DNA of 64,000 nucleotides from Alcaligenaceae bacterium (GTDB lineage: Bacteria > Pseudomonadota > Gammaproteobacteria > Burkholderiales > Burkholderiaceae_B), in contig JACCES010000004.1 of the NCBI GenBank assembly GCA_013416455.1, positions 62,001 through 126,000 on the forward strand, given 5' to 3'. The notes beneath the pieces are model-generated. The model ran no database searches. It was not told where the DNA came from and saw nothing but the letters and a program-made list of their open reading frames with translations. Both the position numbers and the translations under genes were made by a program. This document shows positions 34,190 to 43,040 of the stretch, in pieces (within the stretch, counting starts at the first letter, position 1; the number at the start of each line of letters is the position of its first letter).

Positions 34190-35368
34190 TCAATGAACGA
34201 CTTCGAAGAGCCCCGCCGCGCCTTGCCCGCCGCCGACGCACATGCTCACCACGACGAACCGTGCGCCGCGCCTGTGGCCTTCCAGCAAAGCGTGGCCGGC
34301 CAGGCGAGCGCCGCTGACGCCGTAGGGATGCCCGACGGCGATGGCGCCGCCGTTGACGTTCAGCCGTTCATCGGGAATGCCCAGCTTGTCGCGGCAATAA
34401 AGCACCTGGCAGGCAAAAGCCTCGTTCAATTCCCACAGGTCTATGTCGCCCACCTTCAACCCGGCTTTGTCGAGCAGCCTGGGAATCGCAAAGACAGGGC
34501 CGATGCCCATTTCCTCGGGCTCGCAGCCGGCGACTGCGAACCCGCGGAAGATTCCGAGCGGCTTCAGCCCGCGGCGTTCGGCCGACCTGGCGTTCATGAC
34601 GACGCATGCGGACGAGCCGTCGCTGAACTGGCTGGCATTGATGGCGGTGATGACCCCGCCGGGAATGGCGGTCCGTACGTTGGCGGCGGCTTGGAGCGTG
34701 GTGTCGGGACGAATGCCTTCGTCGGCGCTGATGACGGTCTGTCTGCGGACGATGGAGCCGTCCTTCTCCGTGACGGCCATGATGGTGGACATGGGCACGA
34801 TTTCTTCTTTGTAGAGTCCCGCTTCCTGGGCGGCGGCGGCGCGCTGGTGGCTGCGGACGCCGTAGGCGTCTTGGTCCTCTTTCGCGATGCCATAGCGTTT
34901 GGCGACAAGCTCGGCGGTTTCCAGCATGGACCAGTAGATCTCGGGTTTCGACTCCACCATGGCGGGATCCCTGCGCATGTACTTGTTCACTTCATTCTGT
35001 ACGCAGGAAATGGATTCGACGCCGCCGGCGACAAAGACATCCCCTTCGCCCACCATGACGCGCTGGGCGGCCATGGCGATGGCCTGCAGCCCGCTGGAGC
35101 AGAAACGGTTGATGGTGATGCCCGCCGTGGTGACCGGCAGCCCCGCCCTCAACGCGGCGACCCGCGCGATGTTGCCTCCGGTGGTTCCCTCGGACAAGGA
35201 ACCTCCCAGAATGCAGTCTTCGACTTCCGCGGGGTCGATGCCGGCGCGTTCAACCGCATGCTGTACGGCATGCGCCGCCAGCGTGGCGCCATATGTCATG
35301 TTGAAGGCGCCTTTCCAGCTTTTTGCCAGGCCGGTGCGAGCCGTGGAAACAATAACCGCTTCATTCAT
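34190..35368 (-). CDS. Thiolase (acetyl-CoA acyltransferase), island copy
   Basis: The 392-residue thiolase splits a 3-ketoacyl-CoA with CoA. Catalytic residues are present: Cys in [10 protein letters not shown] (about residue 87), His in [11 protein letters not shown], Cys in [12 protein letters not shown]. The start at 35368 (ATGAATGAAGCG) comes one base after the stop of the bifunctional enzyme gene, so translation is likely coupled. It differs clearly from BktB at 14145 (FadA-like with [11 protein letters not shown]), consistent with a separate dedicated pathway. Confidence 0.92.
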   Translation of the reverse strand: MNEAVIVSTARTGLAKSWKGAFNMTYGATLAAHAVQHAVERAGIDPAEVEDCILGGSLSEGTTGGNIARVAALRAGLPVTTAGITINRFCSSGLQAIAMAAQRVMVGEGDVFVAGGVESISCVQNEVNKYMRRDPAMVESKPEIYWSMLETAELVAKRYGIAKEDQDAYGVRSHQRAAAAQEAGLYKEEIVPMSTIMAVTEKDGSIVRRQTVISADEGIRPDTTLQAAANVRTAIPGGVITAINASQFSDGSSACVVMNARSAERRGLKPLGIFRGFAVAGCEPEEMGIGPVFAIPRLLDKAGLKVGDIDLWELNEAFACQVLYCRDKLGIPDERLNVNGGAIAVGHPYGVSGARLAGHALLEGHRRGARFVVVSMCVGGGQGAAGLFEVVH

Positions 35369-35369
35369 T

Positions 35370-37481
35370 TCAGTTCTTCCATTCTTCAAAAGTTGCTCCC
35401 GACGCGGCGAGGGACCGCAAGAGAGGGGCGGGCCGCCACCAGTCTTCGGCGCCGGGCGCGGATGCATAGGCATGCAGCGTGTCATGCACGTGTTTCAGGC
35501 CGACTTCGTCGGCGTAGAACATGGGGCCGCCGAATCTGCGCGGAAAGCCATAGCCGTTCAGATAAACGACGTCTATATCGCCGGCCCGCGCGGCGATTCC
35601 TTCTTCGAGAATGCGCGCCCCTTCATTGACGAGGGCATAGATGCATCGCTCGACGATCTCGGTCTGGGATATCTTTCTGGGCACGATGCCCTGCGACGAC
35701 CGGTATTCATCGATGATTTCGTCGGCCAACGGGAAAGGCTTCGGGGCCCTGTCGCCTTCTTCGTATCGATACCAGCCCGAACCCGTCTTCTGGCCCAGAT
35801 GCCCCCGGGCGACCAGTTCGTCCGCAATATGCGGCCGCCAGGATCCGGGGTTCTCGTTCTTGCGGCGCATCCGGGCCGCGTAGCCGATATCCAGACCGGC
35901 CAGATCGCTCATCTGAAACGGGCCCATCGCCAGGCCGAATCCCGTCAGAGAGGAATCCACCTGCCGGGGCGTGGCGCCCTCGGCCACGAGCTGGTGTGCC
36001 GCCGCGCTGTATCGGGCCAGCATCCGGTTGCCGATGAAACCGTCGCAGACGCCCGCCAGCACCGCTTTCTTGCCTATGCGCCTGGCCATCGCAAGGCAGG
36101 CGGCGAGGGTTTTCCGGGAACTTGCTTCGCCGCGTACCACTTCGAGCAGCCGCATGATGTTCGCCGGGCTGAAGAAATGCAGGCCCAGCACGTTCGAGGG
36201 CCGCCGGGTGGCTTGCGCGATGCGGTCGACGTCGAGGTAGGACGTATTGGTCGCGAGGATGGCTTCGGGCTTGCAAGCCTGATCCAACTGGCGGAACACC
36301 TGCTTCTTGACGTCCATGTCTTCGAAAACGGCCTCTATGACCAGATCGGCGGCCGACAGGCTGGCGTAATCGAGCGCGGGCGTGAGCAAGGACAGGCGCT
36401 GTGCCGCGGATGCCGCGCTCAGCTTTCCTTTCTTCGCAGCAAGCTCGTAATGCTTGCGGATGCGGATCACGCCGCGGTCCAGGGCCGTCTGGTCCATTTC
36501 GAGCAGAGTGACCGGCATGCCGCCGTCCAGAAAGCTGATGGCTATACCGGTACCCATTGTTCCGGCGCCGACGATGCCGATGTTCGAGACCGGATGCACG
36601 GCGTCGGAAGAGGGCGGGTCGTCCAGCTTGCCTGCGGCGCGTTCGGCTTTGAAGATATATCTGAGTGCGCGGGCTTCGCCGCTTTGCATCAAAAGATGGA
36701 ATTTTTCCCGCTCGAGGGCGATTCCCTGTTCGAACGGCAAGCCGACGGCGGCCGATATGGCTTCCACGCACTTCTGGCGGGCCGGCAGCAGCGCCTTGTC
36801 CTTGCCCGTTGCGGCGGCGGTCCGGGCGTATCCCAGGAAGGCTTCGGCGGCCGGGTCGGAAATGGCGAGGTCCCGTGTTTTGCGCACGGGCATGTTTTCA
36901 GCCACTATCCGCCTGGCGAAGCCGATACCAGCATGAACGATGTCGCCGCCCGCGACGGCGTCGATCAGGCCCGTATCCTGCAATTGTTCCGCGGGAACGT
37001 CATTGCCGCTGAGTATCATGTTCAATGCCCGTTCCAGTCCGGCCAGACGAGGCAGGCGCTGCGTTCCGCCGGCACCGGGAATCAGGCCGAGCTTGACTTC
37101 GGGAAGCCCGATACGGGCATCGGGCGCGGCGATCCGGAAGTGAGCACCCAGGGCGAGTTCCAGCCCCCCGCCCAGACACGTACCGGAAATCGCGGCAATG
37201 ACGGGTTTAAGGCTGTCTTCGAGGGCCAGGATCAGCCTGCCCAGGCGAGGTTCCCGAGCCGCCTTGGGGGTGCCGAACTCGGAAATATCGGCTCCGGCGG
37301 AAAACATGCCGGCGGAGCCGGTGATGACGATCGCCTGGACGGTATCTTGCCGGTTGGCGCGATCGACGGCGTCGAGCAGCGCGGCCCGCAAGGCGTGCCC
37401 AAGACTGTTCACGGGTGGTCGGCACAGACGGATCAGCGCGATCTCGCCATGCTCTTCATAGCAAAGGGTGGGGTCGTTCAT
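35370..37481 (-). CDS. Bifunctional enoyl-CoA hydratase / 3-hydroxyacyl-CoA dehydrogenase (FadB/FadJ-like)
   Basis: The 703-residue fusion hydrates an enoyl-CoA and oxidises the 3-hydroxyacyl-CoA with NAD. The N-terminal crotonase domain (about 1-185) keeps both catalytic glutamates in GGGLELALG and [22 protein letters not shown]. The dehydrogenase domain starts at about residue 295 with the NAD motif [22 protein letters not shown] and contains [26 protein letters not shown] with the catalytic His, and [10 protein letters not shown]. The C-terminal 3HCDH repeat ends the protein. It lacks the C-terminal alpha-complex features of classical FadB but has the peroxisomal/FadJ-like layout. Confidence 0.92.
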   Translation of the reverse strand: MNDPTLCYEEHGEIALIRLCRPPVNSLGHALRAALLDAVDRANRQDTVQAIVITGSAGMFSAGADISEFGTPKAAREPRLGRLILALEDSLKPVIAAISGTCLGGGLELALGAHFRIAAPDARIGLPEVKLGLIPGAGGTQRLPRLAGLERALNMILSGNDVPAEQLQDTGLIDAVAGGDIVHAGIGFARRIVAENMPVRKTRDLAISDPAAEAFLGYARTAAATGKDKALLPARQKCVEAISAAVGLPFEQGIALEREKFHLLMQSGEARALRYIFKAERAAGKLDDPPSSDAVHPVSNIGIVGAGTMGTGIAISFLDGGMPVTLLEMDQTALDRGVIRIRKHYELAAKKGKLSAASAAQRLSLLTPALDYASLSAADLVIEAVFEDMDVKKQVFRQLDQACKPEAILATNTSYLDVDRIAQATRRPSNVLGLHFFSPANIMRLLEVVRGEASSRKTLAACLAMARRIGKKAVLAGVCDGFIGNRMLARYSAAAHQLVAEGATPRQVDSSLTGFGLAMGPFQMSDLAGLDIGYAARMRRKNENPGSWRPHIADELVARGHLGQKTGSGWYRYEEGDRAPKPFPLADEIIDEYRSSQGIVPRKISQTEIVERCIYALVNEGARILEEGIAARAGDIDVVYLNGYGFPRRFGGPMFYADEVGLKHVHDTLHAYASAPGAEDWWRPAPLLRSLAASGATFEEWKN

Positions 37482-37505
37482 AAAGTAGTCGGATTGAAGG
37501 GTTGT

Positions 37506-38288
37506 CTATACTGCGCTGCGGCCCCCGTCGACCGCCAGGACTTGTCCGGTGATGTGTTTGCCGGCCGCGCTGGCGAGCAGCAGGGCGGCGCCCTTGAGAT
37601 CGCCGTCGTCGCCCATGCGTTTGAGAGGCGTCAATGCGGTGATGGCGGCTTCTCCGGCGGCTTCGATCGTCCCGTTCGTCATCTTCGACGGGAACATGCC
37701 CGGCGCGAGCGCGTTGACGGTGATGCCGTATTCCCCCCATTCGCTGGCAAGCGCCCGGGTCAGGTTGATGAGCGCAGCCTTGCTGGCGTTGTAAGAGGGC
37801 GTGGGCTGCGCACCGGGCGGGTTGCCCTTGAGCCCGGCGATCGAGGCGACATTGATGATGCGCCCCGAGCGGGATGGAATCATCGCGCGTCTGGCCACTT
37901 CCGTGCTGAGCAGAAACACGGAACGCACGTTCAGGTTCATGACCTTGTCCCAGGCTTCGATGGGATGTTCGATGCTCGCCGCGCCCCAGGTTGCCCCCGC
38001 GTTGTTGACGAGGACGTCGATCGTGCCCAGTTTCCCGAGGGCGAAATCCGTGATCGATGCGGCGCTGTCGCTGCGAAGGTTGTCGGCGGCGAAGCCGAGC
38101 GCGTCGATGGAATGCTTTCCAAGGTGCTCGACGGCCTGCCGCAGTTCCTCCTTCTTTCTGGCGGTTATCAGGACACGACACCCCATTTCTCCCAGCGCTT
38201 CGGCGATCTGCAAGCCCAGCCCACGGGATCCACCAGTAACAAGAGCGGTTTTTCCCGACATGGACAGAAGCGGTTTCAGCTTTATCAT
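37506..38288 (-). CDS. Short-chain dehydrogenase/reductase, FabG-like
   Basis: The 260-residue classical SDR has the cofactor motif VTGGSRGLGLQIA (near residue 18), NNAGAT, the catalytic Ser in NVASIAG and the YNASK active site, and PGMFPSKMT after it. It probably oxidises or reduces an alcohol/ketone intermediate of the island pathway, with NAD(P)(H) preference not readable. The start at 38288 follows GAGGAAGGA directly and gives MIKLKPLLSMSGKTALVTGG; an upstream extension is not SDR-like. Confidence 0.88.
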   Translation of the reverse strand: MIKLKPLLSMSGKTALVTGGSRGLGLQIAEALGEMGCRVLITARKKEELRQAVEHLGKHSIDALGFAADNLRSDSAASITDFALGKLGTIDVLVNNAGATWGAASIEHPIEAWDKVMNLNVRSVFLLSTEVARRAMIPSRSGRIINVASIAGLKGNPPGAQPTPSYNASKAALINLTRALASEWGEYGITVNALAPGMFPSKMTNGTIEAAGEAAITALTPLKRMGDDGDLKGAALLLASAAGKHITGQVLAVDGGRSAV

Positions 38289-38337
38289 TCCTTCCTCGTG
38301 CGCTTGCGTATGAACTGATTGATGACGGCCATACGGA

Positions 38338-39318
38338 TCATTGAGTGGTGATCCCCGCTTCCCGGATGACATTGCCCCAAACATCGACTTCGCTTGCAAT
38401 GAAGTCGGAAAACTCCTCGGGGGACAGATGTTCGGTGATTGCAGTGTTGTGCCGTTTGAACATTTCCTTGGTGTCCTGCTCGCTCATGATCTTGCCGAGT
38501 TCCGCATTGAGCCGATCAACGACCGGCTTTGGAGTCTCTTTCGGGCCGAAGAAACCGTACCAACTAGGCATGAATATGGGATAGCCTTCTTCCGCCATCG
38601 TGGGAACGTCGGGTGTTCCCGGCAGGCGGGATGGCCCGTTGACGGCGATTCCGTACATGGCTCCCGCCTGCAGGAACGGCATGGGCGTGACTGGATCCGT
38701 GGCCGCGATATCGATCAGTCCGCCCTGCATTTCAGTAAGAATTTTCTGGCTGCCCGGATACGGCACATGCATGATGTCGAGACCGGCCATTTTCTTCAGT
38801 GCTTCCATGGCAATATGCGCGCCGGACGCCATGCCATACGTTGCGTAATTGAGCTCTCCCGGTTTGGACTTGATGTAGGTGACCAATTCCCCCAGCGTTC
38901 TGGCCGGTACCTTCGGCATCACCACCAGCATCGAGCCCAGCGATCCGAAGCGTCCGATGGGCTGAAGGTCCTTCCAGGTGTATGTGGAGTCAGGACGCAG
39001 CGTCATCGTCGGTACAAGAGCAGAGGCGAAACTCATGCCGAGCGTGTAACCATCTGGCTGGGCCTTCGCCAGAGCCGTGGTGACCAAAGAGCCGAATGCG
39101 CCGGGCTGGTTTTCAATGACGAATGGCTGGCCGAGCCGTTCGGACAATTTCTTGCCGATAAAGCGCGCCCAGAAATCGGCAGAGCCTCCGGCCGCACTTG
39201 GCACCAGAATTCTTACAGGCCGGTTGGGCCACTCCGACTGGGCGTAGGCCAGGGGGGCGGGCAGCGCAACGGCGAGCAGCAGCGAAAGAAGGGCGCGTCT
39301 TGTACGAAGTAACTTCAT
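38338..39318 (-). CDS. Bug/TctC-family periplasmic solute receptor
   Basis: The 326-residue periplasmic protein has a signal peptide (cleavage after AYA-Q, near residue 26) and the Bug signature WPNRPVRILVPSAAGGSADFWARFIGKKLSERLGQPFVIENQPG, then GLDIMHVPYPGSQ and the late FFGPKETPKPVVDRLN. These receptors bind organic acids and related anions, usually for tripartite TctAB transporters or for sensing. No TctA/TctB genes are nearby, as for most Bug proteins in this order. Its place between the ligase and SDR genes suggests it binds the pathway's acid substrate (inference). Confidence 0.9.
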   Translation of the reverse strand: MKLLRTRRALLSLLLAVALPAPLAYAQSEWPNRPVRILVPSAAGGSADFWARFIGKKLSERLGQPFVIENQPGAFGSLVTTALAKAQPDGYTLGMSFASALVPTMTLRPDSTYTWKDLQPIGRFGSLGSMLVVMPKVPARTLGELVTYIKSKPGELNYATYGMASGAHIAMEALKKMAGLDIMHVPYPGSQKILTEMQGGLIDIAATDPVTPMPFLQAGAMYGIAVNGPSRLPGTPDVPTMAEEGYPIFMPSWYGFFGPKETPKPVVDRLNAELGKIMSEQDTKEMFKRHNTAITEHLSPEEFSDFIASEVDVWGNVIREAGITTQ

Positions 39319-39339
39319 TCATGTCTCCTGTTTTGTGGA

Positions 39340-40734
39340 TCAATGCTTGTTTCTTAGATCAAGCACTCTTTTGATTTTTTCCCCTTCCCCGGTGAAGGGC
39401 AGAAGGGTGCCGGGGTCTACGATTTCCACTTCGACGCGCAATCCCAGATCCTTGTGTAGATCCTTTTCCAGCGATTGCCGCAGCGCCTGCGCATCGATGT
39501 CGGTATTGCGCCGTTCCACCCGAACCGTCATTTCCAGGCTTCTGCCGATGCCTTCCCCCAGATACTGGACGACGCAAAGATATTCACCGTTGGTTCTGGG
39601 GTCGCGGTTGATCGCCGCCTTGCAACTGGTGGGATACACATTATTTCCACGTATCTTCACCATCTGGTCGATCCGCCCCTGCATGGGCGAGAGCGTCCGG
39701 GATGAAATCCCGCAGGCGCACCGGGTATGCGGATATATGGCCAGGCGGTCGCGAATGTTGTATCGGACGAAGTGAGGGGTGGTGCGATGCAGCGAAGTGA
39801 CGACGGCCGTACCGAACTGCCCATCTTCCAAAGGCCGGCCCGCTTCGTCGCAGATCTGGACGTGCACGGTGTCTTCGTTGATGTGAAGATGGCCAGCCTT
39901 GCATTCCCACGCGACCAGCCCGACTTCATGGGAACCGTAGTTGTCGAAGAGCGGCGCATTCCAGGCTTCTTCGAGCGCGCGCCTCATCTTTCCATCGGGG
40001 TCGTGCCCCAGGAATGTGGACAGGAACTTGGTGGGCAGCGAGTGCAGGTCGAAAGACCGATCTTCCGCGACACGTACCAGCCGCCCCAGATAATCCGGGT
40101 TGGAGAACCACGCGTTCGTGCCGACCGCTTTTGCGAATTCCAGCTGGCGTTCGCTGTTGGTCACGTTCCCGGCGCCGGTGGTGAGCGGCATGCACCCCAG
40201 CCAATGATGCGCGGCGAGATACCCGCACCAGCCCGCGTTGGCGAGAGAGAGGGTGTAGGTGATCTGGAGGACGTCGCCTTGCCGGGCTCCCTGGGCATAA
40301 AGCTGGCGCGCCGTTTGTATCCCCTGGACTTCGAGCGCGACGGGGTCGAACAGAGTCATTCTCGGCATGCCCGTCGTGCCGCCGCTGGTATGCATCTTCA
40401 GCGGCATGCCCGGTATGTCGTCGCGGCCGAAAGCATGGTGGCTGCCGAACGGCGGCCGGTCGAGCGCGGCCCGCCTCAGATCGTCGGTGGTGAACATCGG
40501 CAGCCTGGGGGCATCTTCGAGGCAGGAAATATCGGACAGCTGCAGGCCGGCTTCCTGCCAGAGCGAGCGGTAGAACGGCACTTGCCAGGCTTCTTCCACT
40601 CTTTTCAGGAAACGCCGGTTCTGAAGATCGCGGATCTGCGTTTCGGACATCTTGCCGACGGTGTCCTGATACAGCGGTGGCGGTGGATAGTCTGAAATCA
40701 GCTGATCCCAGTCCACGGATTTCACGTAGTACAT
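39340..40734 (-). CDS. PaaK-type acyl/aryl-CoA ligase (AMP-forming)
   Basis: The 464-residue adenylating enzyme resembles phenylacetate-CoA ligase. The phosphate-binding loop is HTSGGTTGMPRMTLFD (near residue 115), the adenine-site motif NYGSHEVGLVAWECKAGHLH follows, then the hinge MVKIRGNNVYPTSCKAAI and a C-terminal GEGEKIKRVLDLRNK with a candidate catalytic lysine. PaaK-like ligases activate aromatic, alicyclic or other carboxylic acids as CoA thioesters. The sequence does not identify the acid. As the only activating enzyme of the cluster it probably catalyses the entry step. Confidence 0.85.
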   Translation of the reverse strand: MYYVKSVDWDQLISDYPPPPLYQDTVGKMSETQIRDLQNRRFLKRVEEAWQVPFYRSLWQEAGLQLSDISCLEDAPRLPMFTTDDLRRAALDRPPFGSHHAFGRDDIPGMPLKMHTSGGTTGMPRMTLFDPVALEVQGIQTARQLYAQGARQGDVLQITYTLSLANAGWCGYLAAHHWLGCMPLTTGAGNVTNSERQLEFAKAVGTNAWFSNPDYLGRLVRVAEDRSFDLHSLPTKFLSTFLGHDPDGKMRRALEEAWNAPLFDNYGSHEVGLVAWECKAGHLHINEDTVHVQICDEAGRPLEDGQFGTAVVTSLHRTTPHFVRYNIRDRLAIYPHTRCACGISSRTLSPMQGRIDQMVKIRGNNVYPTSCKAAINRDPRTNGEYLCVVQYLGEGIGRSLEMTVRVERRNTDIDAQALRQSLEKDLHKDLGLRVEVEIVDPGTLLPFTGEGEKIKRVLDLRNKH

Positions 40735-40752
40735 TTGGCACCCGTTAATGAT

Positions 40753-41496
40753 TCATGGAGCGCGCAGGAGCGTCGAGAGCTTGTCGATGGCCTGTTTTGC
40801 TTCGGCGAGAGTCGAATGGATTTCTTTGTCGGATTCAAATGTGCTGTTGGCCTTGACGGAATCGACCGCCATGTCGGCGATGACTATTCCGATCTCTTCC
40901 ACTGAAAGATTCTTGTCGGCCTTGAACCAGGAGGAAACCCAGTTGCACATGCCGATGATCGTGAAAGCGCCCACGCTGGGAGGGATGGGCCGGAAGGTTC
41001 CGGCTTCGACGCCTTGTGCAATGACCTTGCGGAAGTTCCTGTAAATGCCGTTCTTGGCCGCGTTGTTGACTTCCTTCAATTCATCGGTCAGATACATTTG
41101 CGAGTTCGTCAGTACGCGGAAGATGATTCCGTTCTGCGCGATGAATTCGACATGCCGGCGCACCAGCTCCCGGAGCAACTGATCAGGTGTCCCGGACATC
41201 GAGGTGAGTGACGTTGCGGTGGCATTGATGGAAACCGTGACCTCTTCCACCAGGGAGCTCAGAATCTGTTCCTTGCTTTCGAAGTAGTAGTACAGACTCG
41301 TGCGGCCGATTTGCAGCGCTGCGGCGACGTCAGCCATGCTGGTTCCGGCATAGCCGCGTTCCATGAACAGCTGGGCGGCTGTTTCGAGAACGTTTCTTTT
41401 GTGCAGCTCACGATTCCTTTTCGTCCGGTGATTGACGGGATCCGGCTTGTAGCCCCGGACGCTGGAAAGATCGGTATCGGTCTGGTTGTCTTTCAT
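40753..41496 (-). CDS. TetR-family transcriptional regulator
   Basis: The 247-residue product has an N-terminal helix-turn-helix at about residues 35-80 (NVLETAAQLFMERGYAGTSMADVAAALQIGRTSLYYYFESKEQIL) and a TetR C-terminal ligand domain. It overlaps the VOC gene by 4 bp and precedes the ligase gene by 18 bp, so it is inside the operon it probably controls. A CoA-ester or acid effector would fit related degradation-cluster regulators (inference). Candidate operators are at 41921-41936 and around 41961-41970. Confidence 0.92.
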   Translation of the reverse strand: MKDNQTDTDLSSVRGYKPDPVNHRTKRNRELHKRNVLETAAQLFMERGYAGTSMADVAAALQIGRTSLYYYFESKEQILSSLVEEVTVSINATATSLTSMSGTPDQLLRELVRRHVEFIAQNGIIFRVLTNSQMYLTDELKEVNNAAKNGIYRNFRKVIAQGVEAGTFRPIPPSVGAFTIIGMCNWVSSWFKADKNLSVEEIGIVIADMAVDSVKANSTFESDKEIHSTLAEAKQAIDKLSTLLRAP

Positions 41497-41906
41497 TGTT
41501 GTTCCGCGGGTTGCAGGATCTCGAACTGGACGCCGTGCATTTCCTTCGGATGCACGAAGTTGACGATGCCCCAGCTGCCTTCGGCACTTTCCTTCAGGAT
41601 GGGTTTGATCCCCATGTCATTCAGCTTGGAAAGCTGTTCTTGCATATCGTCGACTTCCGCGGATACCAGAAAGACGCCTTCCCCCTTTTTTTCAAGAAAC
41701 CGCGCGACGCTGGTATCCGGTGCGTCGGATGTGATGAGGTTCAGGCGTACTGTGCCGATGGTGATGCGAGCTCCGCGAAGCCCGGGGAAGGCGAAACCGG
41801 CGCTGCCCCTGAGTTCCGCCTTGACACCAAAGAAAGCCTCATAGCGCTTGACGGCAGCGTCCAGATCCGCCACGGCAATGTTGATGCTGAAAATACTCTT
41901 AACCAT
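41493..41906 (-). CDS. VOC-fold protein, methylmalonyl-CoA-epimerase-like but lacking metal ligands
   Basis: The 137-residue product aligns with methylmalonyl-CoA epimerase along its length, for example VARFLEKKGEGVF, VSAEVDDMQEQLSKLNDMGIKPI and VNFVHPKEMHGVQFEI. The usual metal ligands are changed: the first His is Asn9 (INIAV instead of xHxAV), the Gln position reads Asn (RLNLI), and the HH pair is replaced by FL (GVFLVSAEVDD). Only the last Glu remains. It may bind a CoA ester without epimerising it, or use different chemistry. The start at 41906 follows AAGGAAG. It is the first gene of the island operon. Confidence 0.75.
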   Translation of the reverse strand: MVKSIFSINIAVADLDAAVKRYEAFFGVKAELRGSAGFAFPGLRGARITIGTVRLNLITSDAPDTSVARFLEKKGEGVFLVSAEVDDMQEQLSKLNDMGIKPILKESAEGSWGIVNFVHPKEMHGVQFEILQPAEQQ

Positions 41907-41920
41907 AAAACTTCCTTTTG

Positions 41921-41936
41921 TAGACAATTGAGTCTA
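41921..41936. promoter_or_regulatory. Operator-like palindrome upstream of the island operon
   Basis: TAGACAATTGAGTCTA has arms TAGAC/GTCTA around 6 bp and lies 15 bp upstream of the VOC start codon. A further TAGAC half-site sits at 41964-41968 within the small palindrome TAGTAGACTA (41961-41970). Spacing and symmetry suit the TetR protein encoded in the operon. No confident -35/-10 pair was found. Confidence 0.45.
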
Positions 41937-42182
41937 TTTTTTTGACATCAATGTTCGTCATAGTAGACTAAATTTTTGACTGTTATGACTAGGGTTTGTA
42001 CGAGTAGGTCAATGCACTATGTCCAGATAGTCCCTGGACTTCGTCAAAATGGAAGGTGCGCTTATAGAGAATGCCGAAGACTCTATAAAGGTAAAGGGGG
42101 AGGGGAGATGGCGAAGGCAATGGCCATAGGCTGTGGCTGATCCGCGCAAGGACGGAAGTGCGGAACGAAAGTTGGCGGCATT

Positions 42183-42222
42183 GGGCCTGCGCACGGCGCT
42201 GCAGCACCTGGCGGGGGAACTG
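42183..42222. repeat. Right 40-bp direct repeat flanking the catabolic island
   Basis: It matches 32228-32267 at 39 of 40 positions in the same orientation. Read in the frame of the dihydrolipoamide-dehydrogenase-like gene it encodes GLRTALQHLAGEL followed by Gln-Ala-stop, a plausible original C-terminus of that protein. Nothing upstream of 42183 resembles the rest of that gene. Confidence 0.75.
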
Positions 42223-42285
42223 CAGGCGTGAGTAGAGGCTTTGTGGCGCAGGCTGATAAACGCTGATTTCAGCCCTGGTAAAGCC

Positions 42286-42945
42286 TTACACCGGCAGGCC
42301 TTGACGATGGCGTCTGGCAGCGTAGAAGCGCCAGAACATCAGCGCCGCCGTGGCCCGGTACGGAGCCCATTCAGAAGCGATGCGCGCCAGCGCGCGCGGC
42401 GTCGGGCAAGGTTCGATATCGAAAGCGTCGGCCACGGCATTGCGCAAGGCCAGATCCCCCACGGGAAAGATATCGGGGTGGCCCGCACAGAACATCAGAT
42501 AGATCTCGGCTGTCCAGGGCCCGATGCCCTTGTAACGGGTCAGGCCCGCAATCGCCGCCTCGGCGGGCAGACCGGCGATCACCGCAAAATCGAGCTCGCC
42601 TGCGAACTCGGCTTGCGCCACGCCCGCAAGCGTGGCGTACTTGCCCCGGGACAAACCCAGCCCCTGCAGATCGCCCGCCTCCAGAGCCAGAAAGGCTTCA
42701 GCCGTCACCGTGCCCAGGCGGCTTGCGAGCCGCCCCCAGATCGCATCCGCACTGGCCACCGACAACTGCTGGCCGCATACGATGCGCGCCAGGCCGGCAA
42801 AACCCGGCGCACGACTGCGCAGAGAAAACGGCCCCGCAATATTGTGGATGTTTTTCAGGCGCGGATCGAGTTGCAGCAAGGACTCCAGATGCCGGGCCAG
42901 CACTGTTTCCGAGATCAGGCGTTCTTCGTTTGTCTTGATGGACAC
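42286..42945 (-). CDS. DNA-3-methyladenine glycosylase II (AlkA-type HhH-GPD)
   Basis: The 219-residue enzyme removes alkylated bases during base-excision repair. It has the helix-hairpin-helix GLTRYKGIGPWTAEIYLMFCAGHPDIFPVGDLAL, with the catalytic Asp in VGDLAL. GLARIVCGQQLSVASADAIWGRL is the family's base-pocket region. It lacks the AlkA N-terminal domain of E. coli and is the size of yeast MAG/short AlkA types. It lies just outside the island's right repeat. Confidence 0.9.
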   Translation of the reverse strand: MSIKTNEERLISETVLARHLESLLQLDPRLKNIHNIAGPFSLRSRAPGFAGLARIVCGQQLSVASADAIWGRLASRLGTVTAEAFLALEAGDLQGLGLSRGKYATLAGVAQAEFAGELDFAVIAGLPAEAAIAGLTRYKGIGPWTAEIYLMFCAGHPDIFPVGDLALRNAVADAFDIEPCPTPRALARIASEWAPYRATAALMFWRFYAARRHRQGLPV

Positions 42946-43040
42946 GGGCTTACCTTGTCGATGCTGTCACAGTCACCGCTCACGATACGCCGGCGGTTGT
43001 CAGCGTCAGGCATGTATCGGCTCAACGGTGAGCTTCACTC

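Larger units (their letters stand above)
41907..42285. other. AT-rich island boundary without genes
   Basis: About 380 bp between the VOC gene start and the alkA stop. 41907-42000 is strongly AT-rich (19 G/C of 60 in 41941-42000) and carries the operator-like palindromes. 42001-42182 has no ORF I can defend; short open frames there match nothing I recognise. 42183-42222 is the right direct repeat, after which in-frame codons for Gln-Ala and a TGA (42229-42231) mimic a displaced gene end. Confidence 0.6.

Noticed and set aside
34959-38318. Very long forward-strand open frame (over 1100 codons)
   Set aside because: It is antisense to the island thiolase, FadB-like and SDR genes, all with intact active sites; it is a product of high GC codon bias and has no recognisable domain.
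41989-42207. Small reverse-strand open frames next to the right island repeat, considered as a relic integrase or transposase
   Set aside because: I see no recombinase motif (no Arg-His-Arg-Tyr pattern or DDE residues); kept as unassigned sequence.
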